From contig JBGCDP010000059.1 of assembly GCA_045105475.1 (NCBI GenBank), positions 7,762 to 71,761 of the forward strand: a stretch of DNA of 64,000 nt, written 5' to 3'. Position numbers and translations under genes: made by a program. The DNA comes from WTJY01 sp045105475. GTDB taxonomy: Bacteria; Chloroflexota; Anaerolineae; Promineifilales; Promineifilaceae. Shown in pieces: positions 7,947-16,528 of the stretch. The notes beneath the pieces are model-generated. The model was not told the origin of the DNA. It worked only from the letters and a program-made list of their open reading frames with translations, and ran no database searches. Each line of letters opens with the position of its first letter. Position 1 is the first letter of the stretch.

Positions 7947-9041
7947 ATGTCTCAACAAAATCAAAACCAATCGATAAGTCGTCGTCGCTTTTTAACTGTT
8001 TTAGGAGCGACTTCTCTCGCTTCGGGTATTGCTGGTGCAGGGTTTACTGTGCGCCAGATGGGGAAAAACACCGTTTCTGTTTCTCCTTCGCCAACCTACA
8101 GCCCCGCCCAGTTTGATGAGCCTGTGCAAGTGCCAACACAAATTGTGGTTGAGAATCCGGCTGAATTAAAACAGGCACAAGAGCGTTTAGCTCAAGTCAG
8201 CACGGAAAAGCTACAGCTTCAAGCTGAAGTTGATTCACTCAAACAGCAGTTACAATCTACTGAAGCTGTATTAGATGAAAAGCTTGTTCGGATTACTGAA
8301 CTTGAAACCCAGTTAGGAGAGACAACCAAAACACGAGCGGCTGCCTTAGGCTTAGTTGCCCTTTACGAGCAGCTAGAAGATGTTGATGTGGCACAATCTG
8401 TTCAAAATGGGTTGAGCGCAGTTGGGGCCGCATGGGATGATTTTATCGATGACATCCCGGCCGCCAGCGATGGCTTGGTTCAGGCGGGTGCCATGATTGG
8501 TGAATTTGATGGTCAAATCCAAGCTTTTCAAAGTGCACGGACATGGCTTGCCGTTCGACTTGAGCTTTTACGTCGAGACAACAATGTAATGCAAGAGATA
8601 CTAAGCGGCTTTGCTCAGCCCATAGGCCCTTTGCTTGAAATGTTAGGTCGCTGGTTTGATGATGTGCGGAAATGGGTGCCAGCTCGTTTTCTTGAAACCG
8701 CCAATCAAGTGATCGATTCATTGATGACGACTGTTTCAGGCGTGCCTGTAACAGTCGATGGGGCACAGGCAACTGTCGCTTCGGCATTAGACGGATGGTT
8801 TGCTGAAGATGATGAAGATGTAGATCGTAATCCGATTATTCGTCACCGTTTATTTAAGCCATTGACTGAAAAAACACTGCCGCATGCGCTGACAGTGTTG
8901 CAAAAAACTAGTATTGCGAAACAGAAGTATGAAGCAGACTTGGTGACTCAGGTTGCAGAAACTCTTAATCGACAGCAGTCAGTAGTGGCCCAAATTCTAG
9001 AATATAGAGAACGGAATAATTTACTTCGCCAGGAGATTTAG
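7947..9041 (+). CDS. Tat-exported coiled-coil protein of unknown function
   Basis: A 364-residue protein that begins with a twin-arginine signal (SRRRFLTVLGATSLASGIAGAG, residues about 10-32), so it is probably exported folded. A long coiled coil follows between about residues 70 and 125 (ELKQAQERLAQVSTEKLQLQ and onward). The central part is helical with Trp- and Asp-rich segments (AWDDFIDDIP, LEMLGRWFDDVRKWV), and the end is again helical (YRERNNLLRQEI). I do not recognise the family. It faces the PP2C phosphatase gene convergently with a 14-bp gap and follows era after 144 bp. Confidence 0.8.
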   Translation: MSQQNQNQSISRRRFLTVLGATSLASGIAGAGFTVRQMGKNTVSVSPSPTYSPAQFDEPVQVPTQIVVENPAELKQAQERLAQVSTEKLQLQAEVDSLKQQLQSTEAVLDEKLVRITELETQLGETTKTRAAALGLVALYEQLEDVDVAQSVQNGLSAVGAAWDDFIDDIPAASDGLVQAGAMIGEFDGQIQAFQSARTWLAVRLELLRRDNNVMQEILSGFAQPIGPLLEMLGRWFDDVRKWVPARFLETANQVIDSLMTTVSGVPVTVDGAQATVASALDGWFAEDDEDVDRNPIIRHRLFKPLTEKTLPHALTVLQKTSIAKQKYEADLVTQVAETLNRQQSVVAQILEYRERNNLLRQEI

Positions 9042-9055
9042 AAAAAAGGAAGAGT

Positions 9056-10414
9056 CTACGACAACAACCAGCTTAGAATGAAGACGAGTACGGTGAGAGA
9101 GCCTGCAACGACCGCTAATCCGATTACAAAGCGAATCATAAATTGCTGAAATGTATTGTCAGCAACGGAAGCATCTTCTACGGTTGTTTCTTCAGGCTTT
9201 GGGGCATCTTCAAGCGGTAATGACGATGCTCTTGCGTGGGTTTTCATCGTCGGCCGTTTGTCTTTAGGGATGCCTTTTGAGCTTTTAACCGTCGGCATGT
9301 CACCTGCAATAGCCATACGCGTGCGACCATTATCTTTATACGTCCGAATCATATTCGGGGTAATCGTTGGCATAGATCGAATAGTTGGGGGAGCAACGGT
9401 ATTACGATCAATCGATTTTCCAATTAGGGTTAATTTTTCCGGTTCTGGTCCGCTGACTGAACGATGGACAATTGGTTTTAGTGATGGGGCGATCGGCATC
9501 ATCCGATTGGGGCTAAAATTGTCGGCCGTTTTAACGATCATGACGGTCGTGTTGTCTTTACCACCTGCATGATTGGCTTTGTCGATGAGCTCCACAACCA
9601 AGTCAGACATTTGATCAGTGTGCTCCTCAAGCGATAGCTGAACATCAAAGTCGCTGATCATATCAGTTAGACCGTCTGAGCAGATCAAAACTGTATCTTC
9701 TTTGCGGAGCGGCATTCCCTGCCAAAAGTGACTGTTTTGTCCAGACATCATCACCTGATCGACCGTGACGTTGTCTACTGTTCCTAAAGACCTGCGGATA
9801 ATATTTCTATTGGGATGACTACGTGCTTCGTCGTTATTGATGATGCCCGCTTCTAAAGCCTCTTGTACCCAACTATGATCGTTTGTGATTTGGTGTAGGG
9901 TGTTATCTCTAAATAGGTAAATCCGGCTGTCGCCTACATGGGCTGTGAAGATGAGTCCTTCAAGAATTGCGACAACGGCGATTGTGGTTGCCATCCCTTT
10001 GAGCTCAGCTACCTCTTTCGCTTCTTGAATAACAGTCGTATTTGCTAATGTAATCGCTTTGTCTAAGTTAACAGAGACCTGTTCAATAGTTAGACTTTCT
10101 AGATTCGCAAAATATGAAACGATTGTATTCGTGGCTAGTCTGCTGGCACGCTCTCCGGCCGTTTGTCCCCCAACCCCATCCGCAACGATTCCCAAGTGAA
10201 AAATCACAGGTGATTCAACATCTTCAACTCCGCTGTCAAAGGCTGCAAAAGCTACAAAATCTTCGTTGTTTTTCCCTACCATGCCGGCATGTGTACCAAA
10301 GCTAATAAGCAGGTCGGCGACAGCATTGTTTTCAATCTGTTTCATACAAATGCAAAAAGGTAGAACCGTGGGAACTATTTTGCCCCATTCAGCAACCCAT
10401 TCCTGTTGGTTCAT
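9056..10414 (-). CDS. PP2C-family Ser/Thr protein phosphatase with C-terminal membrane anchor
   Basis: PP2C (PPM) phosphatases reverse Ser/Thr phosphorylation with two metal ions. Visible motifs: GMVGKNNEDF (motif 1), GVADGVGGQTAGERAS region (motif 2), TAHVGDSRIYLFRD, LICSDGLTDM and GGKDNTTVMIV, giving all the metal-binding aspartates. The catalytic domain covers roughly residues 36-310. A Pro/Ser/Thr-rich linker of about 110 residues leads to a single membrane span at the C-terminus (FVIGLAVVAGSLTVLVFILSW), so the enzyme faces the cytoplasm, like Stp/PrpC plus anchor. The start is uncertain: Met 24 (MKQIENN) is closer to the domain, and neither ATG has a clear Shine-Dalgarno sequence. The only kinase-like protein in the window, at 40.9 kb, appears catalytically dead. 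Confidence 0.93.
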   Translation of the reverse strand: MNQQEWVAEWGKIVPTVLPFCICMKQIENNAVADLLISFGTHAGMVGKNNEDFVAFAAFDSGVEDVESPVIFHLGIVADGVGGQTAGERASRLATNTIVSYFANLESLTIEQVSVNLDKAITLANTTVIQEAKEVAELKGMATTIAVVAILEGLIFTAHVGDSRIYLFRDNTLHQITNDHSWVQEALEAGIINNDEARSHPNRNIIRRSLGTVDNVTVDQVMMSGQNSHFWQGMPLRKEDTVLICSDGLTDMISDFDVQLSLEEHTDQMSDLVVELIDKANHAGGKDNTTVMIVKTADNFSPNRMMPIAPSLKPIVHRSVSGPEPEKLTLIGKSIDRNTVAPPTIRSMPTITPNMIRTYKDNGRTRMAIAGDMPTVKSSKGIPKDKRPTMKTHARASSLPLEDAPKPEETTVEDASVADNTFQQFMIRFVIGLAVVAGSLTVLVFILSWLLS

Positions 10415-10733
10415 AGTCTACTGCTGTACCCCTGATATAACCAGAAAATAGGCGTAAAGTTTTAGGAAATACGGCTGTAGAGTTAAATTAGAAAACTGAT
10501 TTGTAGGATCGAGCGAAACTCTAATTGTAACGAACTATAAATCGGTTCAGGTCAAAATGAGCACTTTTACCTATTTTTGATAATTTTTCTGACTTATTTC
10601 TACTATTATACGGCACTGGGAGCCAACGGTTTTCCAATGAGATTAAATCTGTTGCTGGCTAGCAATCTGAACCAATCCATATAGTTTTTACACGGTTTGT
10701 CCATAAGCGTATTTTATAGCGTATAATCGTTAG
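10415..10733. promoter_or_regulatory. Divergent promoter region PP2C / gmk with leaderless gmk promoter
   Basis: This 319-bp AT-rich region separates divergent genes. A perfect TATAAT stands at 10722-10727, six bases before the gmk ATG at 10734, so the expected transcription start falls on or next to the start codon. A TTGTCC at 10697-10702 is a possible -35 box, though the 19-bp spacer is long. No Shine-Dalgarno sequence precedes gmk, which agrees with a leaderless mRNA. I see no RNA gene or repeat in the remaining bases. Confidence 0.65.
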
Positions 10734-11411
10734 ATGGAATCAGGAAACGACTTTGCAGATATGGCTTTAGCCGATAAAACGCCCAATAATTCAGATGGAC
10801 GAAGTCCATACGAGCCACCAGAGTATCCGGTGCTGATTGTCATCTCTGGCCCTTCAGGGGTTGGGAAAGATACTGTTGTGAGGGAGATTCTTCAGAAAAG
10901 GGAAGATTTTCATTTTGTTATTACAGCCACTGACCGGCCGCCTCGGGTTGATGAAACCGAAGGGGTTGATTATTTCTTTTTAACGACCGAAAAGTTTGAA
11001 GAAATGATTGAAGAGGGGGAGTTTCTCGAGCATGCTGTTGTACATGATTGCTATAAGGGCGTCCCAAAATGGCAGATACGCCAAGCTTTGGACAGTGGGC
11101 AAGATGTCATTATGCGTGTGGACCCTCAGGGAGCAGCTACCCTACGTCGCTTAGTTCCAGAAGCTACCTTTGTATTTTTGTTAGCGGAGTCAGAAGATGA
11201 GTTGTCGGAGCGTCTAAGGGCTAGAAACAGTGAAACGGCCGAATCGTTTGATCTACGGATGGCGATTACAAGACAAGAATTAACCCGGATTGAAGAGTTT
11301 GATTACAGTGTAGTTAACCGCTCTGGAAGGGTTCAAGACACGGCCGAACAGATTTTAGCCATTGTGACGGCCGAACGGTGTCGTGTCGGCCGGCCACCTA
11401 TCATTCTTTAG
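10734..11411 (+). CDS. gmk: Guanylate kinase
   Basis: Guanylate kinase phosphorylates GMP to GDP. The 225-residue product has a P-loop GPSGVGKDT at about residues 38-46 (Asp where many have Ser), the GMP-binding TATDRPPRVDETEGVDYFF region matching the usual TTRxPRxGExdGxDYhF, a lid with 'LRARNSETAESFDLRM', and the late NRSGRVQDTAEQILAIV helix. The first 30 residues are polar and extra. They are kept because the TATAAT box six bases upstream argues that transcription, and thus leaderless translation, starts at this ATG. Confidence 0.95.
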   Translation: MESGNDFADMALADKTPNNSDGRSPYEPPEYPVLIVISGPSGVGKDTVVREILQKREDFHFVITATDRPPRVDETEGVDYFFLTTEKFEEMIEEGEFLEHAVVHDCYKGVPKWQIRQALDSGQDVIMRVDPQGAATLRRLVPEATFVFLLAESEDELSERLRARNSETAESFDLRMAITRQELTRIEEFDYSVVNRSGRVQDTAEQILAIVTAERCRVGRPPIIL

Positions 11412-11470
11412 ATTTTGGATCGTGGTAGCAACATCAATCACCGATTCCAAATCAGAAGCTGCAAATAAAA

Positions 11471-12430
11471 ATGGGACAACTTGTAAACGGAAAGTGGGAA
11501 ACGAACCCGATTATAGTTAAAGACGCAGACGGCCGATTCCGGCGAAAAGACGCCTCTTTTCGAGATTGGGTTAAAGCCGACGGTTCAACTCCTTATGCAC
11601 CTGAAGCGGGACGCTATCACCTATATATCGCCAATGCATGCCCTTGGGCACATCGTACGATGGTCTTTCGCAAACTGCGTCAACTCGAAGATGCGATCTC
11701 AATTTCAATTGTCGATACGCTTATGTTTGATAATGGCTGGCGTTTTCGTGAAGGGGAAGGGTACATTCCGGATTCCGTCAACGAAAAGGATTTTATGCAC
11801 GAAGTCTACACGGCCGCAGATCCGACGTTTACCGGCCGGGTGACTGTCCCAGTGCTTTGGGACAAAAAGACCGGAACGATTGTGAACAATGAATCCTCTG
11901 AAATTATTCGGATGCTTAATTCAGAGTTTTCCGCTATCGCCTCCACTGGAATTGACTACTACCCAGAGCATCTGCGTGCAGAAATCGATGAGATTAATGA
12001 GCGGATTTATCACACTGTTAACAACGGTGTTTATAAAAGTGGATTTGCTCGCTCACAAGAAGCGTACGAAGAGGCGGTTACTGCTCTTTTCGATACGCTC
12101 GACTTTCTCGAAGAGCGGTTAGATTCCCAACGGTATTTGGTGGGTGATCAAATCACAGAGGCGGATTGGCGCTTATTTACGACCCTCGTCCGCTTTGACC
12201 CGGTTTATGTTGGCCATTTTAAGTGCAACCTCAAACGGATCGTTGATTATCCTAATCTGTCTAACTATTTGCGCGAGCTTTATCAAGTGCCAGGGATCGC
12301 CGACACGGTGGACTTGCCCCAGATTAAAGAACATTATTACCGTAGCCATGAGAGTGTGAATCCATCACGCGTTGTCCCAATGGGTCCAGAGATCGATTAC
12401 ACACAACCGCATAATCGAGACCGCTTTTAG
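11471..12430 (+). CDS. Glutathionyl-hydroquinone reductase-like (Xi/omega-class GST)
   Basis: This 319-residue protein matches the YqjG/ECM4 family, which reduces glutathionyl-hydroquinones with glutathione through a catalytic Cys. The active site ANACPWAHRT places Cys at about residue 57 in the family CPWA motif. The N-terminal thioredoxin-like domain (about 45-155) and all-helical C-terminal domain (about 165-319, including 'VGDQITEADWRLFTTLVRFDPVYVGHFKCN') follow the family order. Full length agrees with the family. Whether this organism makes glutathione or another thiol is not known from the window. The gene is followed by an intrinsic terminator. Confidence 0.9.
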   Translation: MGQLVNGKWETNPIIVKDADGRFRRKDASFRDWVKADGSTPYAPEAGRYHLYIANACPWAHRTMVFRKLRQLEDAISISIVDTLMFDNGWRFREGEGYIPDSVNEKDFMHEVYTAADPTFTGRVTVPVLWDKKTGTIVNNESSEIIRMLNSEFSAIASTGIDYYPEHLRAEIDEINERIYHTVNNGVYKSGFARSQEAYEEAVTALFDTLDFLEERLDSQRYLVGDQITEADWRLFTTLVRFDPVYVGHFKCNLKRIVDYPNLSNYLRELYQVPGIADTVDLPQIKEHYYRSHESVNPSRVVPMGPEIDYTQPHNRDRF

Positions 12431-12458
12431 ATAGAAAATTTTCAAAGCAATTTAAAAT

Positions 12459-12486
12459 GCCCCGGCCGAACCCGCTGGGGCTTTTT
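12459..12486 (+). terminator. Rho-independent terminator after the GST-like gene
   Basis: GCCCC (12459-12463) pairs with GGGGC (12477-12481) around a 13-nt loop, followed by TTTTTG. A-rich bases precede the stem. It separates the GST-like gene from the dehydrogenase. Confidence 0.7.
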
Positions 12487-12517
12487 GTTTGCAGTTTTTG
12501 ATGTGAATGGAGAATGT

Positions 12518-13531
12518 ATGTCGATATTTTTATTAACGTTGGGAGCCAATCAGTTGTCAGACTCACAGTTGGATCAGATTCGGGACAGATTGCCTGCCCA
12601 TATGACGCTTGTGCAGGAAAACCGAAAAGAGGAAGTTGCCCAATACTTTCCAGAGGTAGAGGCGATTGCCGGCTGGTTTAAACCGGCGTATCTGCTGGAG
12701 CTGCCGAAATTGAAATGGGCTCATTTTTGGGGAGTTGGTACAGACTGGCTACAACGCTATCCACAGATGGCTGAGGAAACGTTTACGCTCACCAATGTGG
12801 CGGGGCACAGTACAACCCAAATTAACGAACATATTTTTGGCATGTTGCTTAGCCTCGGCCGGAATTTGCGCAATGCCCATGTGGCCCAGCAAGCTGGGGT
12901 GTGGGCACGCACCCACCAACCGGCCGAAGCTGAGAAGTTTAAAGATACGCCTTTTGCCCATTCGGCAGGAGATTTGTTTGAACTAACTGACAAAATGATG
13001 TTGATCTTGGGCTTGGGTGGTATCGGCCAGCGGACCGCAATGCTGGCCAAAGCGTTTGGGATGAACACGATTGGGGTTCGCCGAAATCCTGATCGCCTAG
13101 TTAACCATGTTGATCAAATGGCTGGAATGGATCAGCTGCCTGACGTTTTGCCACAAGCCGATGTCATTGTGGTCACGCTGCCTTACACGCAAGAAACCCA
13201 TCATCTTTTCGATGCGGAAGCGTTTAGCGCGATGAAATCATCAGCGATTTTTATCAATATCGGCCGAGGGAAGATAGTTGATGAAGGTGCGATGATTTCA
13301 GCCTTGCAAAACAAATCGATCCGGGCTGCAGCACTTGATGTGTTTGAGGAAGAGCCATTGCCGGCCGATTCACCACTTTGGCAGCTCGATAACGCCTTGA
13401 TTACCTCTCACTACGCAGGCTCTTCACCCCGCTATCATGAACGGGCTTTGGCGATTTTTCTCGATAATCTCGACCGTTGGCGAGATGGCAAGCCGCTTAA
13501 CAACTTAGTCGATAAAGCGGCCGGGTATTGA
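12518..13531 (+). CDS. D-isomer-specific 2-hydroxyacid dehydrogenase
   Basis: A 337-residue NAD(P)-dependent oxidoreductase of the D-2-hydroxyacid dehydrogenase family, interconverting 2-keto and 2-hydroxy acids. The Rossmann motif is LGLGGIGQRTAMLAKAFGM. The catalytic region is 'INIGRGKIVDEGAMISALQ', followed by ALDVFEEEPLPADSPLW and a His in ITSHYAG (normally TPHIAG). An N-terminal substrate domain precedes it. The ATG at 12518 is chosen over an upstream TTG at 12485 because GGAGA stands at 12509-12513 and MSIFLLTLG starts the first beta strand. The exact substrate is not clear; the family includes glyoxylate/hydroxypyruvate reductases. Confidence 0.9.
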   Translation: MSIFLLTLGANQLSDSQLDQIRDRLPAHMTLVQENRKEEVAQYFPEVEAIAGWFKPAYLLELPKLKWAHFWGVGTDWLQRYPQMAEETFTLTNVAGHSTTQINEHIFGMLLSLGRNLRNAHVAQQAGVWARTHQPAEAEKFKDTPFAHSAGDLFELTDKMMLILGLGGIGQRTAMLAKAFGMNTIGVRRNPDRLVNHVDQMAGMDQLPDVLPQADVIVVTLPYTQETHHLFDAEAFSAMKSSAIFINIGRGKIVDEGAMISALQNKSIRAAALDVFEEEPLPADSPLWQLDNALITSHYAGSSPRYHERALAIFLDNLDRWRDGKPLNNLVDKAAGY

Positions 13532-13616
13532 TCGAAAGATTTCGGTTTGTCAGCAATCAAGCAGCGTTTGATGGTTAAGCTCGACGTTTTCATTAATCCT
13601 GTTAGCGTTCCTCAAT

Positions 13617-14552
13617 ATGACTCAAAATGAACTAAAAACTTCCGGCTCATCCGCACTTCTGAACAACACTCCGTTTGCTATCGGCATGGTGTTGCTTTTC
13701 GATAGTTTGCATCTAATTTGGGCCCGAAGCCTGAACAATTCACTCCACCCGATCGCTTCTTCATTTTGGGTATTAGGCTTTGCGGCCGTAGAGATCGCCA
13801 TCTTTTTGATTATCAGGCGCGAAGTGGATTTCAACGTGTTTAAAGAACACGCTTGGTTTTTTCTCACGATTGGTATCTTGGTTGCGATTGCGACTTCAAT
13901 GAACTATACGGCCGTCAACTATGTCGATGCGGGGACCGCCAGCATGTTGAGCCGCTCATCGACAATCTTTGCCATTGCATTTGGCATCATATGGCTCAAA
14001 GACCATTTGACCACACTTGAGTGGATCGGGGCGGCCATTGCCCTGATCGGCGTTTTGACCATTAGTTTCCAACCGGTCCGCTCCTTTCAGATTGGGGCAT
14101 TGCTCGTACTGGGCTCAGCTTTTGCATACTCCCTGCATGCGGCCATTGTCAAAAAGTATGGTGGCGAAATGGACTTTGCCAACTTCATGCTTTTTCGGGT
14201 TGGGACAATCGCCGTTATCCTGCTATTTTTTGTGGTGGGGGCACCTGTTGTAACTGGTAATCCGATCCGTTTTTTCCCTGTAGGCTTTGAATGGATCGCT
14301 CTGATTATAGTTGGGACGTTTGATGTTGTTTTGAGCCGAGTTTTCTACTATTGGTCACTACGTAAAATCGAACTTTCTTTCCATTCGATCTTTCTGGTTT
14401 TGGCTCCGGTTGTGACGATTTTATGGTCATATCTCTTTTTTGGAGAAACGCCGAACCTGCAAACCTATATCGGTGGCGCTGTTGTAATTTTCGGCATCTT
14501 CGTTGTTAATTGGGAGCGGATTCGGATGCGGATGCAGGGTCAACCGGCCTAA
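13617..14552 (+). CDS. DMT-superfamily (EamA) transporter
   Basis: A 311-residue membrane protein with ten hydrophobic segments in two homologous EamA halves, typical of drug/metabolite transporters. The end-of-half signatures are visible: first half 'DHLTTLEWIGAAIALIGVLTI', second half 'LFFGETPNLQTYIGGAVVIFGIFVVNW'. Transported compound is unknown. The gene converges with the FAH-family gene: the two stop codons overlap in four bases (14549-14552). No Shine-Dalgarno sequence is apparent. Confidence 0.92.
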   Translation: MTQNELKTSGSSALLNNTPFAIGMVLLFDSLHLIWARSLNNSLHPIASSFWVLGFAAVEIAIFLIIRREVDFNVFKEHAWFFLTIGILVAIATSMNYTAVNYVDAGTASMLSRSSTIFAIAFGIIWLKDHLTTLEWIGAAIALIGVLTISFQPVRSFQIGALLVLGSAFAYSLHAAIVKKYGGEMDFANFMLFRVGTIAVILLFFVVGAPVVTGNPIRFFPVGFEWIALIIVGTFDVVLSRVFYYWSLRKIELSFHSIFLVLAPVVTILWSYLFFGETPNLQTYIGGAVVIFGIFVVNWERIRMRMQGQPA

Positions 14553-15364
14553 TCTGCAACGCTGTTTTCCAATGTTAATGTACCAACTGAAACGGTTAAA
14601 CAGTCTCCGGCTTGTAGGGTGAAATCATCTTCTGGAACCAGGCAGGTGCCGGTCATGAGGAAAACGCCCTGTGGGAAAGTGACCTCACGTATGAGCCAGT
14701 CGGCTAACTCTTGGGGATTGCGTTTTAGCTGGTTTGTGTTGGCATCACCGTCAAATACAGTTTGCCCATCACGGGCGATTTTTAACTTGATGGGGAGCTG
14801 GCTTAATTCAAGATTTTCAGCGATTAAAAGACCCGGCCCAACGGCGCATGAGCCATCATAGGTTTTAGCCTGGGGTAGATAAAGCGGGTTCTCACCTTCG
14901 ATTGAGCGTGACGACATGTCGTTCCCGGCCGTGTATCCCAAGATCTCTCCGGCCGAATTGAGCACCAGCGTTAGCTCTGGCTCTGGCACATCCCATGTGC
15001 TGTCCTTGCGGATGCGCACCGACTGCCCACTGCCTTTGGCTCGCCAGCCTAACGATTTAAAGAAGATTTCCGGCCGTTCTGCCTCATACACTCGTTCATA
15101 AACGTCTGCCACATCAGACTCTTCCATGCGGGCTTGGCGGCTGCGTAAATAGGTTACGCCACAGGCCCACACTTCTTGGTAAGGCTCAATTGGGGGTAGT
15201 AGTGGATCGTCGGCCGATGCACCAACCTCCATCGCTCCCAAAAGCTGAAGTGAAGTTGATTTTGGCAATGAGAGCAAAAAGTTCAGATCAAACGTTTGTG
15301 GTAAATAATGACCGTTTAATGCCCAGCAAGCACCCTGTTCCGTCTGATGTCGTGTTAAATACAT
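14549..15364 (-). CDS. FAH-family enzyme, probably 2-keto-3-deoxy-pentonate dehydratase
   Basis: A 271-residue member of the fumarylacetoacetate hydrolase fold. The metal site is recognisable: DVPEPELTLVLN (Glu-x-Glu) and 'GYTAGNDMSSRSIEGENPLY' with the Asp, followed by KTYDGSCAVGP. The spacing 'VTYLRSRQAR...ERVYEAERPEIFFKS' resembles 2-dehydro-3-deoxy-D-arabinonate/xylonate dehydratases, which feed 2-oxoglutarate semialdehyde in the oxidative pentose (Weimberg) route. The gene is 22 bp downstream of the LacI-family regulator on the same strand and opposite xylAB, supporting a role in pentose use. Other FAH hydrolase or decarboxylase activities are possible. Confidence 0.75.
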   Translation of the reverse strand: MYLTRHQTEQGACWALNGHYLPQTFDLNFLLSLPKSTSLQLLGAMEVGASADDPLLPPIEPYQEVWACGVTYLRSRQARMEESDVADVYERVYEAERPEIFFKSLGWRAKGSGQSVRIRKDSTWDVPEPELTLVLNSAGEILGYTAGNDMSSRSIEGENPLYLPQAKTYDGSCAVGPGLLIAENLELSQLPIKLKIARDGQTVFDGDANTNQLKRNPQELADWLIREVTFPQGVFLMTGTCLVPEDDFTLQAGDCLTVSVGTLTLENSVAD

Positions 15365-15386
15365 ATTTTTACCCCTTTGAATTGTT

Positions 15387-16409
15387 TTAGATGGGCCCCG
15401 TGCTTTTTCGGACTATTAATTCTGTTTCCAGTGTGATTGTTTCCATTTTTCTGTCTGGCTTTTCGATGAGATCAACAAGTAGGCGGGTGGCGGTTCGGCC
15501 GATTTCTCGCTGAGGCTGACGGACGGTAGTTAGTTGCGGCCGGACGTACTTTGCTTCTGGAATATCATCAAAACCAACTACCGAGAGCTCCTCAGGAATT
15601 GAAATACCTAAAGATTCAGCCGCTTCGTACACGCCCAATGCCATTGCATCGTTCAAAGCGAAAATCGCTGTCGGCTGGTTAGCCATCTTCAATAGTTTCA
15701 ATCCACATTCAAAGCCAGACTTTTCATCAAAATTACCTTGTTGGGTAAGGCTGTCATCGGCCGATAGTCCACGTTCGGCCAGTGCCTGCCGGAATCCATC
15801 AATGCGTTCGCGGCCGCTTTGGACCGATGGGGTGCCGGTAATCAAACCGATTCGCGTGTGGCCTAAATCGAGCAAATGCTGGGCCGCTTCTTTCGCCCCC
15901 CGCCGATTGGCAGTGCGGATAATATGCCCTTGCCCAGAGCCGCTTTCATGGTCGATCAAGACAAATGGGACATTTCTTCGGCGTAGCTGGTCTAGCCACG
16001 ATTCAATTTCTTGAGGCAACATAATGATCAGCCCATCGACAATCCCAGAAGCGAGCTGGCCGATATAGGCTTTTTCTCGATCACGCCGTTGGTGTGTGGT
16101 CGAAATCATCATGTCGTAATTAAGGGCCGATACTTCCGCATCAATGCCACGCACAACTTCGGTGAAGTAGCTGTTTTCTAGATCAAAAACGAGCAGGCCG
16201 ATGACGTTCGATCGGCCGCCTGCCAGGCTCCGTGCTTTGAGATTGGCGACATAGCCTAGTTCATCCATCGCCTGCTGCACTTTTTCGCGGGTGGCCGGTT
16301 TGATGAATTGGTAGTTGTTGACAACGCGAGAGACGGTTGAAAACGATACGCCTGCATGTTTGGCGACATCCATGATGGTGACGGCCGGTTTGTTTTGAGA
16401 TTCTGCCAT
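15387..16409 (-). CDS. LacI-family transcriptional regulator of the xylose locus
   Basis: A 340-residue repressor. The N-terminal helix-turn-helix and hinge are classical: VTIMDVAKHAGVSFSTVSRVVNN, then ATREKVQQAMDELGYVAN. The periplasmic-binding-protein-like sensor domain includes VIGLLVFDLENSYF, DGLIIMLP, RIGLITGT, AIFALNDAMALG and VVGFDDIPEA. The ATG at 16409 is preferred to a TTG at 16448, which would lie almost on the operator. It very likely binds the two TGCAAGCGCTTGCA palindromes between itself and xylA and so controls xylAB and its own operon with the FAH-family gene. Xylose or a derivative is the probable inducer (inference). Confidence 0.92.
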   Translation of the reverse strand: MAESQNKPAVTIMDVAKHAGVSFSTVSRVVNNYQFIKPATREKVQQAMDELGYVANLKARSLAGGRSNVIGLLVFDLENSYFTEVVRGIDAEVSALNYDMMISTTHQRRDREKAYIGQLASGIVDGLIIMLPQEIESWLDQLRRRNVPFVLIDHESGSGQGHIIRTANRRGAKEAAQHLLDLGHTRIGLITGTPSVQSGRERIDGFRQALAERGLSADDSLTQQGNFDEKSGFECGLKLLKMANQPTAIFALNDAMALGVYEAAESLGISIPEELSVVGFDDIPEAKYVRPQLTTVRQPQREIGRTATRLLVDLIEKPDRKMETITLETELIVRKSTGPI

Positions 16410-16452
16410 GTGCTCAGGATTATCTATCGATGGGTTGATTCTTGCCAATCAC

Positions 16453-16466
16453 TGCAAGCGCTTGCA
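16453..16466. promoter_or_regulatory. LacI-type operator O1
   Basis: A perfect 14-bp palindrome TGCAAGCGCTTGCA with the central CG typical of LacI/GalR-family operators. It overlaps the presumed -35 box (TTGCAA, 16462-16467) of xylA and is close to the divergent regulator promoter. Confidence 0.9.
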
Positions 16467-16489
16467 ATAGTTCTGACATGTGCTATATT
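16462..16489 (+). promoter_or_regulatory. xylA promoter
   Basis: TTGCAA (16462-16467) and TATATT (16484-16489) are separated by 16 bp. The predicted start lies near 16496, in the centre of operator O2, so a bound repressor would block initiation. Confidence 0.65.
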
Positions 16490-16507
16490 TTGCAAGCGCT
16501 TGCAAAA
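16488..16507. promoter_or_regulatory. LacI-type operator O2
   Basis: A perfect 20-bp palindrome with the same 12-bp core as O1, flanked by TTTT and AAAA. Centre-to-centre distance to O1 is 38 bp. It covers the predicted xylA transcription start. Confidence 0.9.
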
Positions 16508-16528
16508 ACTGAATTAGGAAATTGAAAT

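Noticed and set aside
9056..10414. PP2C phosphatase considered as part of a local kinase-phosphatase operon
   Set aside because: No kinase is adjacent; the only kinase-like gene is 30 kb away and lacks catalytic residues.
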